In this document: in pieces, positions 28,101 through 35,311 of the stretch
Layout of the letters: each line of letters opens with the position of its first letter
Position numbering within the stretch: position 1 is the stretch's first letter
Origin: CBDCWT01 sp965223305
Lineage (GTDB): Bacteria > Planctomycetota > Planctomycetia > Pirellulales > Pirellulaceae
Length of the DNA stretch: 64,000 nucleotides
Direction of reading: 5' to 3'
Assembly: GCA_965223305.1 (NCBI GenBank)
Contig: CBDCWT010000019.1
Location: forward strand, 62,001 to 126,000
Notes under the pieces: model-generated
Seen by the model: only the letters and a program-made list of their open reading frames with translations
Told to the model about the DNA's origin: nothing
The model's database searches: none
Translations under genes and position numbers: made by a program

Positions 28101-29533
28101 CGCTCGAGGCGGCAAAGCAGTGGACGTTCTGCGTCGTCTACGCGCAGTCGCACGCGGCGCAGGACCGTATCGATGCGGTCGTCAGGTTCAACGTGCCCGA
28201 TGCGACGGGCCGTCGGTTCGCCGAGGCGGACGAACCGGATCTGTTCGTGATGCTGGCGCGCATCAACCACGTGGTCGCCGCGATCCAGGCGACGCTCGAG
28301 CAGGACTTGATCGGCGTCAAGGTCGAATCGGACCCGGCGTCGGCCGACTTCCAGCGCGCACAGAAGGCGCTCGCCGCGGTGGCCACGCTGGTGAAGAACA
28401 TCGGCGCGAAATGGAAGACGTGGGTGAAGCCAGAGAGCCAGCAGGCCAGAGCCTGCGACTTGCTCACCGGCGCGCTCGACGAGGCGCTCCCGTTCTCGGT
28501 TCGGGAGGACCTGGTCACCGTCGAGTACACCGAGGGCGGCGAGCGCAAGGAAGAGACCGCGCTCCGCGTGTCGGTGGCCTACCCCGCCGGTCTGATCGAA
28601 GGGATGACCGAGCCCCCCATGGTCGTCTTCCCGGGGTTCACGCCCGAGGAGGTGACGCCCGACGACGAGCGGATCGATCGCGAAGGGCGCGGCAACGCGG
28701 ATGAGGACGTGACGACCACGCTACGCGCGATGTTTGCCCGGACGCAGCCCGAGATGGATCCGCACGAGCTCATCGAGACCAAGGCGTGGATCTACCGACG
28801 CGACGAGCCGGCCGGCGAGCCGCCGGCCAAGGAGGAGCTCCCGCCCTACCTGACGTGGGAAGCCGCGCTCAACATGCCCGACCGCGAGGCGGTCATCACC
28901 GACCTCGACGTGATCCAGTTCCAGAACGCGTGGGCTCAACTTCAGATCGTCCGCAACGCCGAGCTCGTCGGCCCGGGCAATCCGACCCGTCCCCCGTTCG
29001 TCTACACGACGCCCGAGGTCAAGTTCAAGAGCAAGCTCACGCCTCTGCTCGACACGGGCGTCGATATCGACATAGCGAAGATCCCGTCGGGTCAGCCGGA
29101 GAAACGGAAACTACAGGACCACGTGCAGAACCTGTTCCGGACGTTCTTCGCCGGGAGCCCGTTGAAAGAGCAGTTCGTGAAGCTCGAGATCTCGTACCGC
29201 TACTCGTTGTCGGAGGACGAAGAGGCCCTGTCGGTCGAGCTGCCCGTCCTGCTGTTTACGCCGCACGAGTTCGAGATACCGGACAGCTGGCAGGCCGTGG
29301 GCGACGACGGCGAACCGACCCCGGCCGCGACCTACATCAAGGCGGTGGCGGACGACGTCTCGACCTGGTGGGGGGTCAAGACGCCGTCGACAGCCAAGGG
29401 CCGGTTCCGGTTCGATCTGACGGCGTTCTCGTCGCTCGACACGAACACGCAGCCGCTCGTCCGGGTCCGGAACCTCGTGCTGGCGGTGGACGACGTAGTC
29501 AATCTCGCGGCGGTGTCGCTCGGCGCGACTTAG
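19139..29533 (+). CDS. Giant (about 3464-aa) LysM-like, beta-rich protein
   Basis: ATG 19139 is preferred over ATG 19133 because the GGAGGAG ribosome site lies directly against the earlier one. The frame stays open for more than 10 kb. The first 1300 residues are strand-rich with amphipathic alternation (IKSFNISKKPSEQVEVSISG, VKVTINLGIFKISISLSFSI). LysM-like segments occur at about 1525-1720 (YTLQAGDKIESIRDAFN, then TDTWGGIASSHGLDPAAVAT) and about 2140-2260 (ETLAEVAAFFGTTEDAIKELN). The last 1200 residues match nothing I know. No signal peptide is seen. LysM-like segments suggest binding to cell-wall or chitin-like glycans, or use as assembly modules as in phage-tail-like particles. Function unknown. 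Confidence 0.85.
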   Translation: MSLDTLRQNLVNEAAGGSMTINEAAFTAAGLTAPDKLDENLKKAFVDMPETGLSIETDASSIGPISGDAFHVKGRIAVAIAAGNTVDVEFSATKNDGAVVVGIDLGADWTLGKSFLPLSGNTFAELSIADAWFFFAGQAEAAYPWKGGDVALVPGLNLAGDLGFSSYLDTATKLLPGLSPSPSYTLVGAIDPSLTMNEIEGRTVYGPPGLDLTTPPLAGGSFDIGHLSVEAPHVDITMVDLGGDMGLVPTVFIATRLQLPDDDKPPEFRVGLTAGKTSMAAFELVNPIDDEVALTFDQLFYLMGGSTFYSFLPPQLIRFLQAFGFESFGVLVDYGDGLSVSAIEVIITSTEPWVVLEDPHLSLVLRLSWTINSPLQEESEQYALLEATAKFLPDLFPGDLKFSIDTNLVVRGGYFADDESEYIRFTRLVAEITNDRISINPDWFELEFQEFHFTIDQPRRFYSIGATTSLKLGIFGDGNFELNNVALQLDVQKPTPQESTASGRPALPPGASRRPGSCEGAEPRLPAPAPPGGFPYVLDADGTIYSGSITGDVKIGPLYLVVDARYASEIWRFNMKMQPGTTLSLQGLIDAVFETFALPKDIFDTNIEISGVDLGAVVPSDPNAASEYTAAATFHWYFKIGGVLEVDALANLQLAYNSKLPRPYSGKVSATTDVKLFGPGATFTVEYEMVNNPETNKPEDIVRLMWEGLVFEYRMAEEQREITFKADDTWNLGRLITSLVRLVSPSSSRELPPPWNLLNDVSLGGMEIKFNIDTKEVTAKFPLNINLFFANIKSFNISKKPSEQVEVSISGDFFFTNDEDLSWDAVNEDPPEVPGGGDSAFDLRLLALGQRVTVPDLAKIDTINDAVNQLAGFETPPPTSRKIPIFPAKDPGTAVLVPGGDEPLAPRFSADSNWLIGTHFLAVSNTLDLKLIFNDPVLYGLRIGLAGEKAKIFAGLEFEIMYKKITDSVGMYRIQLKLPDAIRQLQFGAVTIILPIVIIEIYTNGNFKIDFGFPHNMDFTVSFTLQVFPFTGSGGFYFGILDGNTSSQVPKDTTCGQFKPVVEFGLGLQVGLGKSFSAGILKAEISVNVFGIIEGVVATWRAYDDERETAVALRDPEGRLRLYSRSGHELAVAEGNPDVEKQYYYKITGTVGIIGKVVGSIDFAIIKAEVLLVVHAYVKGTFEAYRETFLEMEAGVKVSVKVTINLGIFKISISLSFSIQIRLEFVLGSDRRSEAPWACNGTAKYRLSTPDTQRLRPSPLEIAAAFAEPNFAPLARPSYGPLPLDVFFMPQISIAEGGTGARDEQVGVCSLNLFISRDTTTHQGQTYESFKRLARDVFLWISASFSGRATRGTPDEELGQPTTWADMRAAELFFGANSDGRSLRYSEVEKFFEALFMVDLELPPAQTSIDASENVPDATAFPMPPKLTLSVTYKGQSVADRDFDTWATADQDYLDDLQDKIAALLAAMLDELEKKHDEGAAVRALLRRDAVAKQSLAQFMFVDFFAMLAQSLVRGALDAFDTYAYTLQAGDKIESIRDAFNSTGNELTVAQIAWANREHALSGGLALTIDDVPYPIQTTDTWGGIASSHGLDPAAVATENKDVRMVLKPGEPITIDQVPHSVPNSGSLADTAALFDLDAGQFGAAITEMQGILSPLTVLTLNGLAYTTADGGADSIRSLAESFGVEVPTLTPSITGVADLFDASADPTLLLPGLTVLPNRDVWDDIVGASGVEHLAGMVARYLLGGLRLPTKGIDFSAGASPCGATQTCGLQDVTGQQFPLPSLTGYDPADPLRITLTNPGLSWLGFTDFVHDVDATGANQINELVTYARTTGLQPPIDSIGPEPLASASPRRYTFKSDIVLQEAQPIVLPGGALPAGTTPRPRLWQFSSALASQLARKVDLAPAFDVEIGSTDSKGGRMKPSPAQAAAFGTLLNVAIKRPDAAVGSAETTYELVGADERSINLLERLLGKVKPTDASPIDGIYILYAPNATSDRAEGLQYDGEANYASFLVRGNLSTETNPPATPGARNRIADADEPRGLLNTPYEFVSLLWEGSIVRSGGYYFSYVLPGGGGLPDAVFSEDGSAVVSVLVVYGPGQAPGGTPLKDFMNVAVVDDPIDDANNVVFAVFQPRRASVALTAETRLSDIAANYHSGVVYIAEQNAARALSTAVTIQVTDVFHEMARGETLAEVAAFFGTTEDAIKELNPDVDFGELHPGVGLHIPDVTTQPAATTPGLTLRDIATICDTNVAALAWANRDVAGLFDPKDGHPSGPDVPLDFEDRLRDVASALPPGNFGVAIKRKKPGEDTAKPAVYLEQQYNLMGYDLVSNTDFQTISDGLPLPSSPTEEMDEEELTLPKRLAPAEPDPDARWWKYHFIVPAARAARNNSVPDGDDHPPKAMNPYAGVGGAVQLSLGWRDMMGNRAWSVFDELAPCTDYPLDRAASRVGFDDDVLGLGQWASTISDHYFADGGSLVIEVTFDSSRYERREDNDWETNADADRQVFANLYYQLVQTNRAGELATEIATTCSLDGGFAVAVTADERAALTAYVLAAWRYVNTLLTAGDPLRADPPEPKPVSVKRAIDAARVPPICAIEVALRLERRIDTVLPEFRGQPASRFADTSVGARMTKSTAESGFTIDWYTAQFAQAFDRPSFALKLASGTPRKDLGAFAGSETLWSFRVGKESGEAYRFEIDGPAAFFAPAPLSTTLLSRQNVSLYSYDPDTGLSPEPDVVDSISGVDLDSLARKALAAIDSLLEPRMAVPAFLVDKLAGTTSLEHVLYAKYKLARAIADGVTNVLERPALDPVANKPNFDAAREKLRQQLLIRLSNAYAIDAVVQHPLSGDSSAGGEYPPQLYGSPKETGVDQGAEASGYRTSSFKIPMTDETPLLTYTFATKEAHRQRNVPIEFDYRPTEVEHQIGKVPGIDEYKASSWLRFLDRAEPIRESGASGEAGVHVRIPIPLRAYPTPPSVVNQGFYGMLATEDPTATLEAAKQWTFCVVYAQSHAAQDRIDAVVRFNVPDATGRRFAEADEPDLFVMLARINHVVAAIQATLEQDLIGVKVESDPASADFQRAQKALAAVATLVKNIGAKWKTWVKPESQQARACDLLTGALDEALPFSVREDLVTVEYTEGGERKEETALRVSVAYPAGLIEGMTEPPMVVFPGFTPEEVTPDDERIDREGRGNADEDVTTTLRAMFARTQPEMDPHELIETKAWIYRRDEPAGEPPAKEELPPYLTWEAALNMPDREAVITDLDVIQFQNAWAQLQIVRNAELVGPGNPTRPPFVYTTPEVKFKSKLTPLLDTGVDIDIAKIPSGQPEKRKLQDHVQNLFRTFFAGSPLKEQFVKLEISYRYSLSEDEEALSVELPVLLFTPHEFEIPDSWQAVGDDGEPTPAATYIKAVADDVSTWWGVKTPSTAKGRFRFDLTAFSSLDTNTQPLVRVRNLVLAVDDVVNLAAVSLGAT

Positions 29534-29612
29534 CGGGCGGGCGTATCAGTGAGCAACATGCTGGCGGCACTGATTGACGTGCTAACATGGCGTCAGTAGA
29601 TTTATTGATATT

Positions 29613-29990
29613 ATGTCAATATCCACGTCGAGATCGCGTACGGCTTCTCCAAAGGCACACAAACGCTCAACTCGTCATACACCGGAGGAGGCGCGCCGGG
29701 AGATTCTCGACAGTGCCACACGATTCCTTCGGAAAGATCACTTTCGCGATCTAACGGTCGGTGGGGTCATGGCGGGAGCGACGCTCAAGCCGCCCGGCGT
29801 TCTACCAGTATTTCACGGATTTCCACGATCTCATTGTCTCGTTGTTGCGTGATGTCGAGGCGGGTCATGCACCAAACTGCCAGCCGTTGGATTGACGGCG
29901 AGGGAGATCCCATCGCTGCGCTGCGGGAATATCCTGGAGACGATGCATCGCGTTTGGAGCAATACACTTTACGGCCGTCTTCCTCACGCA
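29613..29990 (+). pseudogene. TetR-family regulator with several frameshifts
   Basis: The N-terminal helix-turn-helix is readable (EEARREILDSATRFLRKDHFRDLTVGGVMAGATL). The expected continuation SRPAFYQYFTDFHDLIVSLLRDVEA is in another frame after one extra A near 29785. VMHQTASRWIDGEGDPIAALRE is in a third frame after one extra G near 29863. A further shift follows. It precedes an arylsulfatase gene on the same strand, which it may once have regulated. The shifts are short-homopolymer insertions, so sequencing error is possible. The ligand is unknown. Confidence 0.75.
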
Positions 29991-30050
29991 TTGCTCCGTA
30001 AGAAAAAATAACGATCCTGAATTGAACCACAAACTCTATGGAGATCTGAG

Positions 30051-32426
30051 GTGTCGGACACAAAGCTAATGCGCCTACCACTGAGTATCGCCTTTCTCGT
30101 TATCTCTGTCGGAGTAGTTTCCGCACAAGACAAATTCGATCGCACTCATCTACCGATCCAAGAGCCCAAACGGGCCACATATAGCGAACTTGACGTTCGG
30201 AATGTCAAAGAGAAACCGCCGTTCTTCGAGGTGAAGGCGCCCGAGAATGCTCCCAATGTCGTGATCGTGTTGATCGACGACATTGGGTTCGGAGGCCCCA
30301 GCACCTTCGGCGGCCCAATCCACACGCCGACTTTTGATCGGCTTGCTCGGTCAGGTCTTCGCTTTAACAATTTTCATACCACGGCGCTCTGCTCACCGAC
30401 CAGGATGGCGCTGAAATGCGGGCGGAATCACCATACAGCGAACACCGGCTCGATCATGGAGAGTTCGACGGGATTTCCTGGCAACACCGGGCAGGTGCCA
30501 AACAGTGTGGCGCCATTGGCCGAGATGCTCCGACTAAACGGATACAGCACGGGCGCGTTCGGAAAGTGGCACGAGACCGCCGCTTGGGAGACAAGCGTGT
30601 CGGGTCCCTTCGACAGGTGGCCGACACGTCAGGGATTTGACAAGTTCTACGGATTCATTGGGGGCGAGACAGATCAGTGGTTCCCCTTGATCTACGACGG
30701 CGTTACCAGGGTCACTCCACCCGAGGCGGAGGGCTACCACTTCACGGTGGATATGACGAATCAGGCGATTGGCTGGATGAAAGCTCAACAGTCAATGACG
30801 CCGGACAAGCCTTTCTTCATGTACTATGCGACTGGGGCCGTTCATGCGCCACACCACGTACCCAATAAGTGGGCGGACAAGTACAAAGGCAAGTTCGACG
30901 CAGGCTGGGACACAATCCGCGCCGAAACGGTTGCGCGGCAGAAAAAGATCGGCGTCATACCTGCCAACACCAAGTTGGCACCCAAACCCGAAGACATTAA
31001 GGATTGGGATGCCTTGTCTGATGACGAACGCCGCCTGTTCGCTCGTCAGGCCGAGGTGTTCGCCGGATTCCTTGAGCAGACGGACCACGAAGTCGGCCGT
31101 CTCACCGCTGCGATCGAAGAGATTGGCGAGATGGAGAATACACTGTTCATCTACATCGCTGGTGACAATGGCACCAGCGCCGAAGGTGGCTTCGTTGGCA
31201 TGTACAACGAGATGACGTATTTCAACAACGTCACTGAAAAGGTCGAGGATCTGCTCCCTCTCATCGACAAGTGGGGTGGTCCGGAGACCTTCCCGCACAT
31301 GGCAGCCGGCTGGGCCGTAGCGTTCGACTCGCCATTCTCATGGACGAAGCAAGTGGCATCGGACTTCGGCGGAACGCGCAACGGCATGATCATCCATTGG
31401 CCGAACGGCATCGAGGAGAAAGGCGGGTTGCGTAGCCAATTCGGGCACGTTATCGACATTGCGCCGACTATTCTCGAAGCAGTCGGGCTCCCCGAACCCA
31501 AAACCGTCAATGGAACGCCACAAACGCCGATCGAGGGAACCAGCCTGCTTTACACCTTCGACGATGCCAAAGCGAAGGAGCGGCACACCACCCAATACTT
31601 TGAGATGTTTGGCAACCGGGCGATCTATCACGAGGGGTGGCTCGCACGTACTCTCCACCGGGCACCCTGGCAGACTGTTGACATGCCTCCATTGGAGACC
31701 GATGTGTGGGAGCTGTACGACGTTGACAACGACTTCAGTCTGACAAACGATCTCGCCAAGCAGCATCCGGAAAGACTGGCCGAACTGAAGGACTTGTTCA
31801 TGAGCGAGGCTGAAAAGTATCATGCGCTGCCGATTGACGACCGGGTTATTGCACGAATGAATCCAGCCTTGGCCGGTCGTCCAGATATCTTGGGCGACCG
31901 AACTTCGCTGACGCTCTATGACGGAATGGACGGCATGCTGGAGAACACGTTTATGAACGTGAAGAATCGCTCGAAGACGATTACAGCCGAGCTCGACATT
32001 CCGGACGGAGGAGCAAACGGTGTGATTCTCACTCAGGGTGGACGTTTCGGCGGCTGGTGTCTTTACATGAAAGACGGCAAACCGGTCTATACCTACAACT
32101 ATCTCGGACTCGAGCGGTTCACTGTCGCATCGCCTAATGCCGTTCCCCAAGGGGCCGCAACCGTCGTGCTCGACTTCGCCTACGAGGGCAAAGCGAAGGA
32201 AGACATTGGTAAAGGCGGTAAGGTCACTATTTCCGTCAACGGAAAGACCGTCGCCGAAGGCCGAGTCGAGAAGACTCAGCCGCTAATCTTCTCTGCGGAT
32301 GAGACGGCCGATGTTGGCCTCGATAACCAGACGCCCGTCGCCAATGACATCGGCGTCGGACGTGATGAGACACGCTTTACCGGTAGCATCACGAAGATCA
32401 TCCTGAACGTGAAGGACGTGAACTAG
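30051..32426 (+). CDS. Arylsulfatase, periplasmic (AtsA-like)
   Basis: 791 aa. GTG 30051 has a GGAG at suitable spacing; ATG 30069 is an alternative start. A signal peptide (LPLSIAFLVISVGVVSA) is followed by NVVIVLIDDIGFGG, then Cys114 in LCSPTRMALKCGRNHH. The C-x-P-x-R needed for formylglycine formation is kept, but the usual ALLTG is replaced by ALKCG. GKWHE and AGDNGTSAEGG follow. A C-terminal beta-sandwich-like extension (about 650-791) makes it longer than the sulfatase at 4187-5623. It belongs to the large arylsulfatase subgroup rather than the short one. It hydrolyses aryl or sugar sulfates; the physiological substrate is unknown. Confidence 0.93.
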   Translation: MSDTKLMRLPLSIAFLVISVGVVSAQDKFDRTHLPIQEPKRATYSELDVRNVKEKPPFFEVKAPENAPNVVIVLIDDIGFGGPSTFGGPIHTPTFDRLARSGLRFNNFHTTALCSPTRMALKCGRNHHTANTGSIMESSTGFPGNTGQVPNSVAPLAEMLRLNGYSTGAFGKWHETAAWETSVSGPFDRWPTRQGFDKFYGFIGGETDQWFPLIYDGVTRVTPPEAEGYHFTVDMTNQAIGWMKAQQSMTPDKPFFMYYATGAVHAPHHVPNKWADKYKGKFDAGWDTIRAETVARQKKIGVIPANTKLAPKPEDIKDWDALSDDERRLFARQAEVFAGFLEQTDHEVGRLTAAIEEIGEMENTLFIYIAGDNGTSAEGGFVGMYNEMTYFNNVTEKVEDLLPLIDKWGGPETFPHMAAGWAVAFDSPFSWTKQVASDFGGTRNGMIIHWPNGIEEKGGLRSQFGHVIDIAPTILEAVGLPEPKTVNGTPQTPIEGTSLLYTFDDAKAKERHTTQYFEMFGNRAIYHEGWLARTLHRAPWQTVDMPPLETDVWELYDVDNDFSLTNDLAKQHPERLAELKDLFMSEAEKYHALPIDDRVIARMNPALAGRPDILGDRTSLTLYDGMDGMLENTFMNVKNRSKTITAELDIPDGGANGVILTQGGRFGGWCLYMKDGKPVYTYNYLGLERFTVASPNAVPQGAATVVLDFAYEGKAKEDIGKGGKVTISVNGKTVAEGRVEKTQPLIFSADETADVGLDNQTPVANDIGVGRDETRFTGSITKIILNVKDVN

Positions 32427-32571
32427 CGGTCCGCTGCGAGAACAACACCAGCAACTCTTGCGCATAGGTTCGGGCACGTGCTCGCCGTTAAGAACGCGAT
32501 CTGCTAACGGTGAATCCGCAACGCGATTACACTGCGACACTCCTAATCATCTCAAGTGTTTACCACCATTG

Positions 32572-32865
32572 TCAGGAGCGAGAAGTCCTGAGATTCGGGT
32601 AGCGTCTGACGAAACGCTCCAGGCGGTAGCGATACCACTCGTAGGTGTCAGGTTTTCGGTTTGTCTGACACCACTCAAGAAAGAGGTCGATGATGACGGC
32701 CAGAGAATCCGTGCGAACGATTCTCTGCTCGGGGGCGGTAGCCATCAGCTGATGAAAGCGAGTTTCTGCCGCCTGTTTTTCATCCGCCAGATAGTGGCGG
32801 GTGCCAATGGTGACAAACCAGGCTTGTCTGGCTTTCCAAAACCAGGGTTTCGGTGGGCGAGGCAC
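32572..32865 (-). pseudogene. Tyrosine integrase remnant (N-terminal part only)
   Basis: From GTG 32865 the protein reads PRPPKPWFWKARQAWFVTIG, then DEKQAAETRFHQLM and IIDLFLEWCQTNRKPDTYEWYRYRLERFV. This is the arm-type and core-binding start of a phage-type integrase. It stops after about 97 codons, before any catalytic Arg, His or Tyr box, so the enzyme is truncated. It lies about 180 bp from a 3' tRNA-Arg fragment, as expected near an old attachment site. Confidence 0.75.
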
Positions 32866-32992
32866 GGTAGCAAACCTCCGGGCTTGAACTGAATAAAACC
32901 AGTCCAGCAAGCCGCTAGAGGTTTGCTGTTCGTGCCTCCGGGTGGCGGTGAGAGCTGCCCGGGGGCCATTTTGTTCTTCGCTCAGCTACCGA

Positions 32993-33245
32993 TTTTACCA
33001 GAGTTCTGTATCATCGGCGGTCCGGCGTTGACGTAAGTCCAAGTATCCCCGAGAGGATTCGAACCTCTAACCTTCGGCTCCGGAGGCCTCTAGCTTGTCG
33101 CAACCGAGTTCTCGGACGTTCAACCGAAGGCATTAGCGCCAAACGCTTTGGAACAACGACAGCAACTCTCGCAGACTCGTTGAACGCTCGAATTTTACAT
33201 AGTTCTGTATCATTTGCCAGGGATTCTGTATCACGTTCTGTATCA
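32993..33245. repeat. Short direct repeats TTCTGTATCA around a tRNA fragment
   Basis: TTCTGTATCA occurs at 33004, 33203, 33224 and 33236. The first two lie in a longer near-identical context (ATTTTAC, a few bases, AGTTCTGTATCAT) flanking the tRNA-Arg fragment. They could be integrase arm-type sites or remains of duplicated ends. Confidence 0.5.
33047..33090 (-). other. 3' part of a tRNA-Arg(CCG) gene, probable attachment-site scar
   Basis: Read on the minus strand, it has an anticodon region GGC-CTCCGGA-GCC, then GAAGGTT, a perfect T arm (AGAGG, loop TTCGAAT, CCTCT) and the 3' acceptor CGGGGAT-A. No matching 5' acceptor (ATCCCCG) or D arm is found upstream, so only the 3' half is present. 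Tyrosine integrases commonly use tRNA 3' ends as att sites, and an integrase remnant is adjacent. Confidence 0.65.
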
Positions 33246-33382
33246 CCAGTTGGTCGCTAGGCTTTGCTGGTCTGCCTTGTTGTTTAAGCCTCTCCGAGAG
33301 GCTAAACCAAAGGGATGCGATGCGGTCGATGTTAGTAACGCGAAACCGTGCAACGCTCCAACAAAGTGCCAAGGAGTTCATC

Positions 33383-33970
33383 ATGTTGTCTGACCTCCAA
33401 CGACACGAGCTCGACGACCAACACTGCCTCTACAGCGGCAGGCTGCCAGATGAGTTGTGCCTTTCCGATTCAGCGTTTTCAGAGCTCTGGCATGTTCATC
33501 CCGACGACTACCATGAAATCAAGATGCACGGGCGAGTCGTAAAGACACCTCGCTGGCAACAGGCATACGGAGCGGACTATCACTACACCGGACGGGTCAA
33601 CAAGGCACAGCCCGTGCCTGAATTGCTTCGGCCGCTGCTCGGATGGAGTCGCGGCGTAATCACAGCGGAGCTGAATGGCATTCTCGTGAACTGGTATGAC
33701 GGAAGGCTCGGCCACTATATCGGTAAGCACCGCGACAGCACAAAAAACATGGTTTCGGGAGCTCCCATCGTCACTATCTCCTACGGTGGTGAACGCACTT
33801 TCCGTCTCCGGCCTTGGAGACAATCCGGATACAGGGACTTTTCTGCACTGGACGGCCAAATCTTCGTGATGCCGTATGACACGAACCTGGCCTGGACACA
33901 TGAGGTCCCACGGTCAGCAAAGCACCAGAATCGTCGCATATCGGTGACCATTCGAGCCTTCGAGTCTTGA
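33383..33970 (+). CDS. AlkB-like 2-oxoglutarate/Fe(II) dioxygenase
   Basis: ATG 33383 follows AAGGAG at 8 nt, so I prefer it to the upstream in-frame start at 33320. About 195 aa. The iron-binding H-x-D is in YIGKHRDST, the distal histidine in AWTHEVP, and the 2OG-binding arginine in HQNRRISVTIRAF; TISYGGERTFRLRP is the usual core strand pair. AlkB-type enzymes remove alkyl groups from DNA or RNA bases by oxidation. On an accessory region it may protect element DNA or repair methylation damage. It has no operon partner on its strand. Confidence 0.9.
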   Translation: MLSDLQRHELDDQHCLYSGRLPDELCLSDSAFSELWHVHPDDYHEIKMHGRVVKTPRWQQAYGADYHYTGRVNKAQPVPELLRPLLGWSRGVITAELNGILVNWYDGRLGHYIGKHRDSTKNMVSGAPIVTISYGGERTFRLRPWRQSGYRDFSALDGQIFVMPYDTNLAWTHEVPRSAKHQNRRISVTIRAFES

Positions 33971-34031
33971 TGTGAATGTCCAATCGCTCAGTGAGATGCG
34001 GCGGCTTGAGCTGCTTGAACACCACGTGGAT

Positions 34032-34214
34032 TCAGTCCTCTAGGCATTGGTGCTCCAGCTGAGCTGCAGTCCCCAACCAGATGCGGATTGTGACCAAGTG
34101 CACGAAGATGTGACTGGAACTTGGGTCGTCTCGAAAGTCCGACTCATTGTCATCCCATAAGTAATCGAGCACTGCCTCTAGAGCGGCCGTCAGATTTCGG
34201 TTGTCCTGTTTCAT
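34032..34214 (-). CDS. Small hypothetical protein
   Basis: 60 aa from MKQDNRN. An AGGAG lies just before this ATG, which favours it over the longer frame starting at 34271. Acidic, with one predicted helix (LTAALEAVLDYLWDD). Same strand as the 132-aa gene to its right, 67 bp apart, probably one transcript. No family recognised. Confidence 0.55.
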   Translation of the reverse strand: MKQDNRNLTAALEAVLDYLWDDNESDFRDDPSSSHIFVHLVTIRIWLGTAAQLEHQCLED

Positions 34215-34281
34215 GGTTCTCCTGTTTTTGAATTGAGCCAACGGGCCGAAGCCCGCCGGCAATTGTTCCACGTTCTAATTG

Positions 34282-34680
34282 CTAAAAGACGCCGTCCAAC
34301 TCATCGTCATACTTCGGCCGCACGCGTTCACTTCTTGCAGCACCATTGCTCGCCGCTGGCCTAACCCGGATGCCTCCGGTTACCTTGCCTCCAAAGGTCA
34401 CGTTGGGGTCAACGTAGAGCATGATCGGTCCTCGCCAGGTGTTTGCATCGCGGTCGCGAAAGATTGCGGCAAGTTCACGAATGTTGGTGCTATTCAGGAT
34501 GAGCGGCTTGGGGAACTCCGCAAACTTGATTACTAACTTCGCTTTGTCCTCACCTTCGAGCATCTCGCCATAGGCATCGACTATGGTCGCAACCGTATCT
34601 CCGTTGAGGTCTTCCTGCTTCAAGTAGCTCCCCAAGAATTGCCCAACGTCCAGCACTGCGTTTGCATTGTGGTTTTGCAT
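34282..34680 (-). CDS. Hypothetical protein, resembles phage-type small beta-barrel family
   Basis: 132 aa, with GAGGAAA upstream of the ATG. The order FLGSYLKQEDLNGDTVATIVDA, then KLVIKFAEFPKPLILNSTNIRELAAIF and WRGPIMLYVDPNVTFGG matches a layout I know from phage and mobile-element hypothetical proteins (LKxxDL ... LNxTN ... GKxIxLY). These often sit near recombination or ssDNA-binding genes. The function is not established. A role in DNA metabolism of the element is inference. Confidence 0.7.
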   Translation of the reverse strand: MQNHNANAVLDVGQFLGSYLKQEDLNGDTVATIVDAYGEMLEGEDKAKLVIKFAEFPKPLILNSTNIRELAAIFRDRDANTWRGPIMLYVDPNVTFGGKVTGGIRVRPAASNGAARSERVRPKYDDELDGVF

Positions 34681-35311
34681 CGTCTGTTTCCTCGTTTACG
34701 GCCCTTCGCATTCACCAAGGACCTGTGAATCACCACCAGCCCCGCATGTTTTTCCTTTTTGGGGCGGGCATTTGTGGCCTTGTGCCGCCCGCCCCAAAGG
34801 GGAAAAACAGAAAACGGAAAAGAGAGCCAGGCCAGCAGGCGGCGGGAGCAAAGCGTTAGCAAGGGCATGCCAGGTTCGCGTTAGCGGTTCTGGCATCGCC
34901 CTTGCCGCGTGCGACCAAAGCCCTGGCCGCAGCTCGATTCAGACGGTGGGAGCGAGGAAGCTTTTGCGACTGAGTGTTGGGGGGTGGGGTGGTAGCCCTC
35001 GGTATTGAGTTCAGCTCAGGCGTTTCTTTCTTACCGTGGAAGTCATGACGGGCGGGTGTTCTCGCACACTACAACAAGTGCATGCCCACAGTATTGAACA
35101 GGAGGAGACGGCGATGGTTGTTGCGGCGAGTTTGTTGGGGTAACTGGTCATCTGAGTCCACTCGTCGAGAGTCGACATCGCCCGCCGCTGCATCGGCGTT
35201 TCACGCCGACGCGTCGGAGCTACATGCCATTTCATCGGTCGGGCATGTGACCTGCTGCACCTAGTAGTGTGCTAGACGCCCAGATATACGTGGGCAAACA
35301 GAGCGATGTAT
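34681..35311. other. Gene-poor region with a GC hairpin
   Basis: No supported gene in about 630 bp. TTTGGGGCGGGC (34758-34769) pairs perfectly with GCCCGCCCCAAA (34787-34798). The hairpin lacks a following U-run on either strand, so I do not call it a terminator. A smaller hairpin (CGGCGTTTCACGCCG) lies near 35188. Confidence 0.5.

Noticed and set aside
34758..34798. Intrinsic terminator at the GC hairpin
   Set aside because: The stem is perfect but no U-run follows on either strand.
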